The notes below the pieces were generated by a model. The model saw nothing but the letters and a program-made list of their open reading frames with translations, did not search any database and was not told the DNA's origin. The translations under genes and the position numbers were made by a program. Of a stretch of DNA of 64,000 nucleotides, positions 44,560 to 56,194 are shown in pieces. This DNA is from Kuschelorhynchus macadamiae (Eukaryota > Arthropoda > Insecta > Coleoptera > Curculionidae). The stretch is from the NCBI GenBank assembly GCA_030620095.1, contig JAUTXW010002397.1, positions 124,001 to 188,000 of the forward strand, given 5' to 3'. How positions within the stretch are numbered: position 1 is the first letter of the stretch; each line of letters starts with the position of its first letter.

Positions 44560-46470
44560 TTTAAGTACTGATCGTTTAATAATGTGTTATTATTTCTGTG
44601 TTTGTTGTTAAATTTCAAAGTTTTCATCAAAAGTGTGGTTCTCCTGAATTAATTGTTTAGAGTAATTGGAATTATCTTTATGCTTTCTGTAACTAAATGT
44701 ATGCTCTTTAATTCTTTATTTTTAACGTTCTGCCTGTTTTTCCGATATAAAATTTTGAACAGGTTCCACAATTGAACTTGTAAACACCGAATCTATTCTA
44801 TTTTTTGGTTTTGGTCTTATTGTTTTTATATTTACCAAGGCTGTTGTTAGTCCTGAAAGCAACAGTTTTTCTAAAAACTTAACATTTGATATTATTTTTC
44901 TTGTATAAGGCAAAGTATGAAATTAAGTATTTTCTTGTAATGTCTATATGAGATGGCTTATGGAAAATTTAATATTCGTATTTATTGTTCTTAAAAGTTA
45001 TTGTTAAGTCTAAGAAATTCATTTTTTTATTATTGACCGACTTTCCCAATTCGACCTGTATGTTTTTTTTTTATTTTTTGTTGCATTGTTCGTGCATATT
45101 GTCTAAACGGCTTGGCCGATTTTGATGAGTCAAACGTCAAATTGTAGAGGACGTTTCTTTGGTGGTCCCATATATTTTGACTTGAAATCTGTTCACCCGT
45201 TTTCTGTAATAATAATATTAAAAAACACAGGTAAAGGGACGATAAAAGCAGCGAATTTTATAATTTAATTTACATTTTTTTTTAATATACCCTTTTCAAA
45301 CTAAAGCATTGAGGCGTATAATAGACATACAACTCTATTTGCTAAAAAGCGTCTCTTTTGCTATCCCGTTATGTAATTTTATGTATACAGGGAGACCATG
45401 AAAATGTGCAACCTCAAAATCTAGTATTTTACTTAATACTTTTGAAAAATGAACATTCGGTATGAATAAAACGTTATTAACTGACTACCCTCATTATAAT
45501 TTTTATGTATGTATATTTTTCTTAAGTATTTATTATAAAATCTTATTTTAATAGTGTCGTTTACTTCTCTATTTGTCACTTTTTTTATTAAGTTATATAC
45601 AATTAGATTAATGAATAAATTTGGTGGCTGCTGAGATTGCAGTTGTTTTATACATAGTTTACATTTACTTTATCTAGGTGTATCTCCAATAACCCTAAAA
45701 TATTTCTTCGCATGTCTCGAAAGGCAATTCGTTTGGATATTTAGAAATGTCTTATAGAAAGTCGATATTGAGGCTCAAGATTGGATGGAAACGGCAGTTT
45801 GCGCTGGCGCAGTTCCACAAAAAAGCCCTGAGAGCAAGTGATTCGGGCATCAGTTTTAAAAGATATAAGGCTAGCTATATATTTTGTTTACATGTAATGT
45901 GGGTGAGGCTCCTTTGGGCGTCGACAAAATGTTTATATTTAAGGAATAAATAAAATATATTTTAGTTTTTAGCGATTTTTTTTTGAAGTCGGTTCTATTT
46001 TTTTTCTAATTCAACTGTAAAATTTCTATTTTTTTGTAGGGTATTTATATAATTTAAAAATGTTTTTAAATGTCTGTTAGTGTCATTAAAACATACTAAT
46101 ATATCACCAACTTACCCATACCAATAAAAGACATTTTTACTAAAAAGAGATTATTCATGAATCTTAGTTTCGCAATGGTTCATTAATATCTGAGCTAAAA
46201 TTGGACTTAAGGGGTTTCCTATTATTAAACCTTACTTTTTATATCCATAGTATCGTTTAATTGAAAATACTTTTGATCCAAACAGGTCGAAGGCCTTTAA
46301 GATATCTTGTTTCTAAATTGGATTAACAATTTATTTTGTAAAAAGTTCTTGAACTAATACTATAACATCCGATGGCGGAATAGTCAGGAATAGATTTTGA
46401 ACATCAAAGGATATCAGTTTGCTGTTACCTGGAAAAGTTAAATTATATATTATTAAATCACTCTCCTTTG
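44560..46470 (-). pseudogene. Penelope-like element (PLE2), RT and GIY-YIG remains
   Basis: Reading leftward from 46470: NSKLISFDVQNLFLTIPPSD (RT motif A), GLIIGNPLSPILAQILMNHC (motif B), FYWYG-VGDILVCFNDTNR (motif C, with YVDD degraded) and NFTVELE. After an inserted sequence come VELGKSVNNKKMNFLDLTIT, HKPSHIDITRKYL, LLSGLTTALVNIK and RIKEHTFSYRKHKDNSNYSK-QLIQENHTFDENFEI, the GIY-YIG end. Stops and frame changes are many. Its 3' end carries the hammerhead-like core at 44384-44434. Confidence 0.82.
45062..46004. mobile_element. Unidentified insertion inside PLE2
   Basis: The PLE2 frame breaks here. Imperfect direct repeats flank the insert: AATTCGACCTGTA (about 45052) and AATTCAACTGTAA (about 46009). 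The left end carries a T-rich run, then CGGCTTGGCCGATTTTGATG (about 45109-45128), a word of a type I associate with widely dispersed insect repeats. The right end carries GAAGTCGGTTC and T runs. Short plus-strand frames inside (45747-45953) are not recognised. Confidence 0.5.
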
Positions 46471-47224
46471 TTTATTATCCTTGCTAAACTTTCAACCTCC
46501 ACGCCTTAATGTTTGGCTTTTGTCCACTCTTTGCTTCCAGTACACGCTTACTAATATTTCTAGAAAATAACCAATTTATATCAAAACTTTCAATTTAAAC
46601 TGTACGCCCCTATTGTGTCAAATAAATGGCTGTTTACTCAAACAAATAAGTAAATTTGATCGTATAGTATTGTCGCCTAGAAGTTAGTCTGCCAATATAC
46701 ACGTATATATTTTTAAGTTTTATTTTTTATGTTTAATTTTTTTTGCCAATTAAAGATAATATACATTTAGTCGTTAAATTTATATTCACGTTTTACCTCT
46801 TGATATCATAAACTTTCTACTTACTAATTTGCTCTGTAAATGGATTTCTGTTGGGCTATTAATTAAATAAATAAGGTACCCAGAGGATCAGTTTGGCAAT
46901 ATAAAGAAATAATACTGCCTCGATGTTGGGAAGTATTCTGCTGATTTTCTTTTTGAAGAAATATTTTACAGTTTTAGTTAATTAGATTTAATCAAACAAC
47001 AATGTCTCTCTTTCGACGATAATTAAATCACTACCATACAAAACGTTTACTGATTTCTTTTGTTGTGGAGATTAGTTAGAGCTGATTCATCAATAACATT
47101 CTCCGAAGTAATAATCAGAAACCGCATTACGTTGCTAGAACTAAAAATAATAACCTTAGTCAACAAATGCGAGAATTGCTGTACGGGGGAGTTCAACGCA
47201 TCCTAATTATGAATTCAACAACCA
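46471..47224. other. No gene recognised
   Basis: AT-rich sequence upstream (in minus orientation) of PLE2. No recognisable protein, RNA or repeat. Confidence 0.45.
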
Positions 47225-48340
47225 AAATTGTCCACCACGTATAGATTTTGAGTTTTTGCAAATGTTGACTTTCATTTATATTCCTGATCGCTTTCTCTCA
47301 TAAGAAACCAACAATAATCCTTTATCATTGCTGGATTCCATCTGCATTGGTAGCGTCGCTCCATTGTTTATATATATCTTGATGGAATATTTCTTCTTGC
47401 TTATCTCTAACAGCACTCAGATTTTCGGGAAAAAAGATTAAATGGGAGTGCAAGAAGTATATTTAAGAGACATGCGACAACCCATTTTTGCAGTAGTTTT
47501 CAAGTAGTTCTACAATTTTTTCGTAGTTTTCTACTTCTTTGTTTCTGAAAAACTCCCAAACAAATTTTTTAAATGACCTCCACGCAGCTAATTCAACATT
47601 ACTAAATTTTTGATTAAACATTTCATTCCTCAGTAGTTTTTTAACTTATGGTTCAACAAATTCATTAAGCTTAGTATCATTTATATTAAGAAAATTTTTT
47701 AAGATATTTAAACTCATCTCCTTCTTTATCTAATGCTTTTACGTAATGTTCCATCAATCCCAGTTTAATGTGTAATGGAGGTAACCGAACTTTTTAGGAT
47801 CAACAAGAGGTATATTCGTTAGCTTGGCCTGGAATCAATTGAGCCCTCTGAAGCCATTCTTTTACTTGGTAATGGCTCTGTGTTGTTCTTATGTCCCAAA
47901 GACAAAGCAAATAGCAATTATAAATACAAGGATAGCTCCTGGTTACCGTTCCTAAATATTGAAACTTTGATTTCAGTAGCAGGTAAATTCTATTGTTGTA
48001 ATCTTAAACCTAAAAGTTCAGCATGCTCTTTGGACAAGTGGCGGTTCCGAACTAAATCAATTAATTCATCTTGTTCGATTAAATAGGGTGCTTTTTCTTC
48101 ACTTTCGGAAAGATAAGAACCGTCCTTTTCTGATACATTATCGGGTTCTGCCTTATCATCATACATTTCTGAATCTTCCTCTCAATTTGCCGGATGCGCT
48201 AGAACTTGTAAACCTTCTCAAAGAAGAACCGAGTTTATTGCTGAGAGAATATCCGGATATTAATATTAGAAAAACCAGACACTTCGTAAATTATTTGATG
48301 GTTCTCGCCAAATCATTCGAACTGCATATGGCATAGAGAA
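47225..48340 (-). pseudogene. Fossil of an insect protein family of unknown function
   Basis: The minus strand reads an acidic start (EEDSEMYDDKAEPDNVSEKD), SKEHAELLGLRLQQ-NLP, then SQSHYQ-VKEWLQRAQLIPGQ-type text, LPPLHIKLGLMEHYVKALDK, NEFVEP, NVELAAWRSFKKFVWEFF, ENYEKIVELLENYCKNGLSH and YFLHSHLIFFPENLSAVRDK-QEEIFHQDI. The blocks SKE-AELLGSRLQQ, PPLHIKLGLM, FLHSHLDFFPENL and FHQDI typify long uncharacterised proteins found in many copies in some insect genomes, probably element-encoded. The middle (CFLC-WDSR region) is lost and the frame is broken many times. I do not know the function. Confidence 0.65.
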
Positions 48341-49559
48341 ACGTTTGCCATTTAACAAGTTACTTAGACTTTCTGCTCAGATTTGACAACATATGTTAGG
48401 AACCCAGAACCCAAAATACTTATGAAGAGCTACGCTTATCATATTGTTAATTGCCTTTCTCTGCGGTTTAGGAGTAAACTAGCCGTACTATATATAGCAT
48501 AAATTTTCCGCGGGGTTAACACGGCCATGTTTCTGTACTTTTTTAGACATTTTTATATTGTCGCGTACGTCGGGTTACAGATGTGATAGTACGTCTACAG
48601 GTGGCAACTAACTTTATTCAACACAAAGAAAGTGTTAATACATGGTTCTTACTATCGGCTTGTTCTTCGCACTTCGTTTATTTATCTAGTACTGATCTCT
48701 ACTCGTGCTAAACCAACACTGATGACCCGATGCTTTTACAACCGTTTTGTGCCTAACCTAACCTAACCTAACCTAACCCATCCACTACTACGAAGTATGG
48801 TGAAATATGGAAACATAGGGTTTAATGGGTGTCTCCGATATTTTGAGCACTAGGGAGTTGAGTTTTTGTAGATGGGGTCATCCCCAGACGCCCCTCGTGC
48901 GGTGTTGCCATATTGTGCACAATTTCTTTAAATTTTGCCACGTCGCGCGTCGTGCTCTGGCATACAGTACAACGGTACAGTTCACTTTAACAACTTAACT
49001 TTGTGAAACATCCATATGCGTATTGAGGCATAATGCAACTATAACTAATATCTAACACATCGGAGAAGGTAAGGGTAAGGCGACACCCCTGCGTATATGA
49101 CTAAGCAACGCGTAAGCGTTAAGCAACGTGCAAGCTTTATACCGAAACTCGAATTTATTTATTTTTTTAATTTCAATAGTTATTACTTTTTAAAATAATG
49201 TGACTAAATTGTTTATTAATTTTTCCTGAAAAAATCGTAACTAAAAAATCTTACGTGTTAGGAAGTTTTTACCATCATTTTCGCATTAAGTGACCAAAAA
49301 TTAACAAAGAATTGCCGTTTACACTATACACTACTGTTGCAAAATAGCTGTAAACTAGTGTAAACAAATATATATAACAAAATATCTATAACACTTGGCC
49401 ATTCTACTTAAAAAAGCGTCCTCGCATTACTCCCTTTGGATGGCTAGAAGTAATTAAGAGAAGATTAAAGCCTATTTGGTAAGCTAAATTTGGCTTAACA
49501 GCTCACCCCAACCACCTATAGAATCTCTGGAACTTCCTCGAACCTGTGCTTCCAAAAGC
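48341..49559. other. No gene recognised; short TTAGG-like tract
   Basis: A clean CCTAA run, five units, lies at about 48752-48778. The rest is unassigned. Confidence 0.5.
48752..48780. repeat. Short (CCTAA)n tract
   Basis: CCTAACCTAACCTAACCTAA, the complement of insect telomere-type TTAGG repeats, here as a short interstitial tract. Confidence 0.85.
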
Positions 49560-49745
49560 GATTTCAAACCTCGTCCCTCTGCAGGACGGCAGTGCCAAAT
49601 GTCTAGTCTTAGCTTTGTACCTGCACAAGTCGCAGTCAAGGTTTGATAGACTCAATCATTTAGAATAGTCTTGATTGACTCCTTTGTTATTCCTAGCATA
49701 GCTAGCTTATCCGCCAGCTCGCTGCCCTCTTGCTTTGGGGAACGT
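49560..49745 (-). pseudogene. RNase H LINE fragment (LINE-F)
   Basis: The minus strand reads EGSELADKLAMLGITKESIK, which resembles the end of a LINE RNase H domain (GNEKADELA block), then TKLRLDIWHCR. Only about 60 codons are recognisable. Confidence 0.4.
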
Positions 49746-49789
49746 AGAGTAAAGTCCTGAAACGTACGTCTAGCGTCGATTATTTCTCC

Positions 49790-50506
49790 TGTAAAAAAAT
49801 GATACCACTATGTAAGTAACGACTGACTATTTATAGCTTTTTTATTGTTTTAATCTCTAATGTGACCTCTTGTTTGAACTCCATTGCTTTTATTACAATC
49901 TCAAATGAAATTTTTAGTTAACCTCTAAATAGACCTTCTATTTAACCTCTAAGTGGGTCTTTTTATTTAACCTGTGATAATGCCTTCTAAGGGATGAAAT
50001 ATTTCCTAAAAATTAAAATATTTTTTATTATAAACTCGTTAATTTTTTTAACGGCGAAATAAATTTAATTTTTACTTTTTGTATATTTCAGCTCTAGGAG
50101 AATAAAACAGCACTCTTTAAACAAAATCATTTTTTATTTTAAAAACGTTAGTCTATCCAAATTCAAATTTCTTTTATTTTTGTAGATTAAAACATTTTTT
50201 GTCACTGGAGGATGAAACAGCCCCCAAAAACGAAAGTAATAATTATTTTTATAACAGTCAGCTTTTCTAAGTGTAAGTAAAGCAACAAAATATTTTTATC
50301 TTTCTGTATATAAATAAGTTAAAATATTCTAAAAACAATATTTTTTTACTTTACAGCCGTTAGCTTTAAAAAAACGGCGAATCAGGTTTTTTTACCTCTT
50401 CTAGCATCTTAATCAAATTCAAAAAACAAAAAATTGCTATTTTAGCAAATATGTTAGGATTTTTTTTAAAGCTATAAAACAGGTCAATTGTTATTATTTT
50501 TACTTC
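49790..50506. other. No gene recognised
   Basis: AT-rich. Tandem-like words ACCTCTAA, ACCTTCTA and AACCTCTAAGTGG at 49865-49985 hint at a weak short-period repeat. No coding sequence was seen. Confidence 0.4.
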
Positions 50507-53080
50507 CCTCGTAAAAGGGAAGTATTATAATCAAGAAAAAATCACGCTCAGAGGTTTTTTTCAGATCATCACGTTTCAGAGTCCCTAGATGCCGAAAAAT
50601 ATGTTTTATCAATTCCGTCGGTCCGTCTGTAGGTCTGTCTATCAGTCAGTTCGCGGCATAGCTTGACTTAAAAAACTACTTATCCAATGTATATCAAATT
50701 TTGCATAAACATCAAGTATTATGTTGGAATCAATTGGTATAATTTTGGTATAAATCCAAGATTAGAATTATTTTTTACCAATTTTGTCGGTGAGTCTGTC
50801 GGTCTGTCTGTCAGTTCGTGGCTTAGCAACTACTTACCAGATTGACTTCAAATTTTAGTCAAAAATTAAGGGTCGTTTGGGGATGACCTGGTAATATTTT
50901 GGTAAAAATAGCGGAAAAATGTTAAAACATTTATTTCTAAAAGAACTAATTATCCAATTCACCTCAATTTTTGCACAAAAATCAAGAGTTACATAAGATT
51001 GAACTAGCAGCATTTTGATATTAATCCAAGATAGCAAAACAAAATAGCGCCCTAATAAATTAATTAAGAAATAAGCCTGAAAATATTACTTATTAAATTA
51101 GTTTCAATTTTTGTGCAAGAATTGAGCGTGATATGGAAATAATGATTAAGTCCTGGGACAAATTTAAGATGGCGAAAGAATTGAATTAAATTTTTAAAAA
51201 ATTAACGTAAAAATATCTTCAATTGGCTTTCAATGGTTTCAATTGGCCTCAAATTTTGCAGAAAATTAATTGTAAAAATATGATAAACTGGTACTAATTC
51301 AACATGACGTAACAAAATGGCGGTATGTGTCAGTGTAAAAGCTACTTAATGAATTTATTTCAAATTACGCCCAAAAGTCAAGTGTGGCATAGGTAGAAAG
51401 AAACTAGTAGAATATTCGTAGCGCCCAATAAAAATGTTTGAAAAGACAGTATAATTAAAGCATATCCCGAGTAACACATAACGCTCTAATTTTTTTTACC
51501 TCTTCAGATATCGCTCTGAAACTCAGGTACGTCTAGTAACTTATTAAGATGCATATTTTGGCAGATAATTGCATTATACATCACTTCCGGTTTAACCGGA
51601 GGTGACCTAAACCTTAATATATTAAATGGAACCCTGTATATTTTTTTATAGTCGTATTCTGTGTAAAATTTCCTTTCCAATGTTGTTATATTTTTCTTCC
51701 AAAATGGCGGCACTAACACCGGTTTTCTGAAAAACGTTATATTCACCATTTAACATATAAAACAAGACAGTGTCAAACTTCTGAGCTGACCTGATTAAAA
51801 TGAAACTTTTTGGTTAGAAAAAGCATGAAAGCATATTATTGTGTTTTTTTTTCAAAATATTACGCCTTTTCGAAAAAAAAAATAAAAATGCCTACTTTTA
51901 ATTTAAATTTTCTGCCAAAATTTAAATTGGACCTTGTATATTTTATTTATCCGTTTAATTTCACTTTAAATTACGTTTCCAATAATGTGCCACAATAATA
52001 ATCCTTGTGTCGTTAAATTAAAACCATATTTCGATTTTTCCTCTGAGTTACATAATTTTTTATCGAAGCGTAGTTGCTCAAAATTTACCATTTTTATTAG
52101 TTAAACTAGGTATGTTAGATTTATTTTCCCATGATTTTTAGTAGACAATAACTAAGTCTTCTATTTAGTCTCAACATGTGTCAGATTTGTTTATAATATT
52201 TAAACTTAAATGAACAGGCCTATGTTGTCCATTTTATACCCATACCTGTATAAGCAGGGTTAGCGATTCTAATACTCTAATATCTATTCCATTTTATAGA
52301 AATTGGTAAACTGGCCATTTTATTTTTTATAAAAAACGTGACAATTGATTAATATAAGCATTTTAAAATATTTTCGCTTATATTAATTTTAAGTTTAATT
52401 GTTCCTAGATGTTTACGATCGTTCAACATAAATGCAGCTTAAATCGCATACATTGACAAAAAGTAGTAGGCTATGAAAAACAAAGTAGCATAATAGGGCC
52501 ATCATTATCTGAATATTGGCAGTTGTAGTATGCGATTTAAGCTGCATTTACCTTGAACGATCGTAAGCAACCATCTAGAAGCAATTAAACTTAAAATTAA
52601 TATAAGCGAAAATTATTTTAAAATGCTTATATTAATCAAATGTCAGGTTTTTATAAAAATAAAATGGCCAGTTTACCAATTTCTATAAATTGGAATATTG
52701 AGACTAAATAGAATACTTCGTTATTATCTACTAAAAATGATGGATACATACATCTAACACAGTTTAACTAATAAAAATGGTACAAAAGGATAACTTGTGG
52801 CACATTATTGGAATCGTAGGTAGGTAGTTTAGGTCACTTCTGGTTAAACCGGATGTATAATCCAATTATCTGTCAAAAATATGCATTTTAATAAGTTATT
52901 AAACGTACCTAAGTTTCAAAGCGATATCTGAAAAGGTAAAAAAAATATTGCGTGTACTCTATGTTCTGTATCACCCGGTATACTGTGACTATGTACTAAA
53001 TTGGGTCACACTTCACTATTCCTAACAAATGGAAAAAAGGAGGGAACTTACGGGTAAAGGAGATTTACCGATTTTCTTCT
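50507..53080 (+). repeat. Dispersed modular repeat, both ends, interrupted by a palindrome
   Basis: The most complete copy. It starts ACTTCCCTCGTAAAAGGG (50509), and the header has CCTAGATGCCGAAAAA, TCTGTC-type words and TTCGCGGCATAGC. Five or more modules run to 51450. The copy is interrupted by the inverted repeat at 51480-52975 and resumes with TGACTATGTACTAAATTGGG, ending in GGAGGGAACTTACGGGTAAA near 53040. Ends of the family as a whole are inverted (ACTTCCCTCGT against ACGAGGGAAGT), suggesting a non-autonomous DNA element. Confidence 0.75.
51480..52975. repeat. Giant imperfect palindrome (foldback MITE)
   Basis: Left and right arms pair throughout: AGATATCGCTCTGAAACT (51510) with its inverse near 52925, CCAATAATGTGCCACAA (51979) with 52790, AGAAATTGGTAAACTGGCCA (52299) with 52670, and AATGCAGCTTAAATCGCATA (52431) with 52530. 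The loop is about 80 bp near 52450-52530. The left arm holds two additional insertions (about 51610-51970 and 52180-52300) absent from the right. Confidence 0.88.
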
Positions 53081-54305
53081 TTATATACAGAAAATTAAAG
53101 TTTAATGTCACGATTCTTATTTTCTGAAAATGGCAAAACATATCTTTTCGTATTTTCTTTATTTTGCATATATCTCAAGTCGAAAACAAAATGAACGATT
53201 ATACACAAGAAAGTACTATGTTTTTTTATTAACAAATCATTACGTGTGCCTTTTTATGATTGTAGACAATTATTCCTACAAATTTGCTTGTAACAATGTG
53301 CGCCCCTGATAGCGGAGAATGAGTCATTTCCCTACGGCGATACAACCATTACTATATTATGTGAATCTCGTAAGTCTTTGCTTACCAAAGGTCCTGTGCG
53401 TGTGACATTTGGGTTTACCACAGAAACGCGGAGCGGGCTGTAAATCAATTAGAGAGGGTCAAGGAGTGTATTCAGCTTCCGAAGACATTAAAATTTTCAC
53501 GGAGAAAAGGTCCTCTGAGAGATAACCCCTATTTGTTCGGTTATTTTTTTTTTTAGTATCATTCCAAGCCAATTTGTATCCTTAAAGTTTATTGGATCTG
53601 CGAGTAATACTAAAGTCGTTAGGACTATTTCATGCGTTATTTATATACCCACAACTTTAGCTGTACGTTTGTTTATACTTTCGGTCGTTATCGGATAAAT
53701 ACTAAGAAGAATTTTTATTTTTCCCTGCTGTTTCGCATGTCTAAGCTTCTTATACATGATGGGATTTTATGAAAATTGCACATGAGTGTTCTTATTGTCT
53801 ATAAAACTAACGATATAATTCTGCATTATATGATTATAAAGAAACATATGATTAAAGTGGTGCAATCATACCAAACAAAATCCTGACGCTGGTGTGAAAC
53901 AACCGCCGAAATATTGCAAAATAATACGTCATTGGTCTAATTTATTGGAAACCTTTAACCCTTTATAAATAAAAAAGGTCGGAAACTAGGCTATTTAACT
54001 GCAAATTAATAACTTTGTATCTCATTGAATACGGATATAATTATTTCTATGTTGGCTGCATTTAGCTGTATAAAAAAATTAACTAATTTTAAAAGTAGTG
54101 AATAATTTGGAAAAACACACATTAAGATAAATGTCGCAACTGGGAATACTTTAAGCAACTTGAGAATTGACCGACTACATAAAACGATATCATACTGAAG
54201 AAAAAACAAACAAAAATAATATGTAGTATACTTTATTAAATACCAATAAAACTATATATTAGGACCTAAAATCTGAAACAAGTGTACACATGTTTTTTGA
54301 TCTTT
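53081..54305. other. No gene recognised
   Basis: AT-rich. A slightly GC-richer patch (53390-53520) has no recognised product. Confidence 0.45.
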
Positions 54306-55900
54306 TTACTTCCCTCGTAAAACGGAAGTTTATCTCGAAAGAACACCCTTCAAGATTTTTTCAGATCTTCACATTTTAGGGTCCCTAGATGGCGGCCATA
54401 TAAAATATTTGTAATCGTAAAAAAATCACCATCTCAAGTATCATATATCTTCACGTTTTAGCGTCCCTAGATGCCAAAAATTTGTTTTATCAATTCCGTC
54501 TGTCGGTCTGTCTGTCTGTCTGCCAGTTAAAGACTACTTACCCGATTGACTTCAAATCTCTGTCAAAAATTAAGGGTCATATGGGGATGACCTGGTAAGA
54601 TTTTGGTAAAAATCTAATAGGCCTAAACAAAATGGCGGCCCAGTGAAAAGTAAAAAAAAATATTATTAAGAAACTGCTTATCCAATTCATCTCAAATTTT
54701 ACACAAACATCAAGTATTAGGTTGGAATCAGATGGTAATATTTTGGTACGAATCAGAGATGGCGGAACAAAATGGCGGTTTGATAAAATATTTAAAAATT
54801 CAGCCCTAAAAAACTGCTTAATAGATTGATTTCAAATTGTGTGCCATAATTAATTGTGGTATAGGCTAGTAGTAAATAGATAGCCGAACAAAATTGGTCT
54901 AAAATTGTTTTAATCGTGGAAAAAACCTTTACATATCCACTATTAGATGCCAAAAAATATGTTTTTACAAAAAAGGAATACTACTTATCCGATTGGTTTA
55001 CACTCCAATTTATTTAATTTTTTTTTAATTTTGCACAAACATCAAGTTTTATATATGTAAAATTTTTTACATAATAAAATATTTTGTACTGGATTGATTT
55101 CAAATTGTGTGTCATAGCTAATTATGTTATAGTAATCAACTAGTAAAATTGTGTTGCTAATTCAAGATGGCGGAACAAAATGTTTGTAATCGTGGAAAAA
55201 ACCACCCTCTCAGGTTTCATATATCTTCACGTTTTAGCGCCCCTAGATGCTTTATCAATTCCGTTGGTCCGTCTGTCGGTCTGACTGGCAGTTCGCCGCA
55301 TAGCATAAAAATTACTTACCAGATTGACTTCGAAGTTAAGCAAAAAAAAAAAGGTTGGTGGAGATGACTTGGTAATATTTTGGTAAAAATCCAATATGGC
55401 GGAACAATGTTAAAAAATCAAGTGTTACATAGGAATTAACTGATAATATTTTGATATGAATTCAAGATAGCAAAACAAAATAGCGGCCTAATAAAATATT
55501 TGAAAAATAGCTAGAAAATACTTTTTATTAAATTAATTTCAATTTTTGTGCCAGAATTAAGTGTGATATAGAGGTACACGGGTAAAGTTGTGGTACGAAT
55601 TTAAGGTGACGAAACAAAATGCACCCCAAATAAAAGTTTTAGAAAATCATCGTAATAATATCTTGTTCAATTGACTTTAATTTTTGCAGAAAAATTAAAT
55701 GGGATAAACTGGTATACATTCATCATGACGTAACAAAATGGCGGTATGTGTCAATGTAAAAACTACTTATTGAGTATAATTTATCCTCAAAAGTTAATTG
55801 AGGCATAGACAGAAAGAAACTGATAAAATCTTGGTATGAATCCAATATGATGGAACAAAATGGCTCTCAATAAAAATGTTTGAAAATTTTTTTTTAAATA
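54306..55900 (+). repeat. Dispersed modular repeat, long multi-header copy
   Basis: Starts ACTTCCCTCGTAAAACGG (54309). The header is repeated in part near 54450, 54950 and 55215, and about nine modules of 110-150 bp follow. Conserved module words are ACTTATCCAATT, TTTTGGTACGAATC and AAGATGGCGGAACAAAATGG (55164). It ends in CAATAAAAATGTTTGAAAA without the final tail. Confidence 0.78.
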
Positions 55901-56030
55901 TTTACTGCCTTAACGTTTCACTCAACTTGGTAAACTTTCTCAGAGGTTTTAATAAATCATCCATTCTTCTCTAAGAGACACACTAAGTCTCGGTCTCAGT
56001 CGTATGTTTTTTTTTTTATTTTAGGATGAT

Positions 56031-56070
56031 CGGTTACACATGTTTCGCCCGATTGGGAATCATCAGACGT
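56031..56070 (-). ncRNA. Hammerhead-ribozyme-like core (second)
   Basis: The minus strand carries CTGATGA (56060-56066), a CCC-AATC-GGG hairpin as stem II, then CGAAAC (GAAAC at 56042-56046), a 4-nt loop ATGT and GTA (56035-56037, an allowed NUH cleavage triplet). This is the same minimal stem III layout as at 44384-44434. Stem I is weak (2 clear pairs). No PLE protein is recognisable beside it, so the assignment to a PLE end is inference. Confidence 0.5.
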
Positions 56071-56194
56071 ATGCGAAGATATAATCTAATTACTAACTAA
56101 ATGCAATTGGAATTAAAAAACAGTACCTTTAAAATTGAAAAACACGTTACACATAGATTACAATAAACAAACATTACACATAACACTTATAATA

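Noticed and set aside
45747..45953. Plus-strand 68-aa open frame
   Set aside because: It lies in the unidentified insert within PLE2, is short, and has no recognisable domain.
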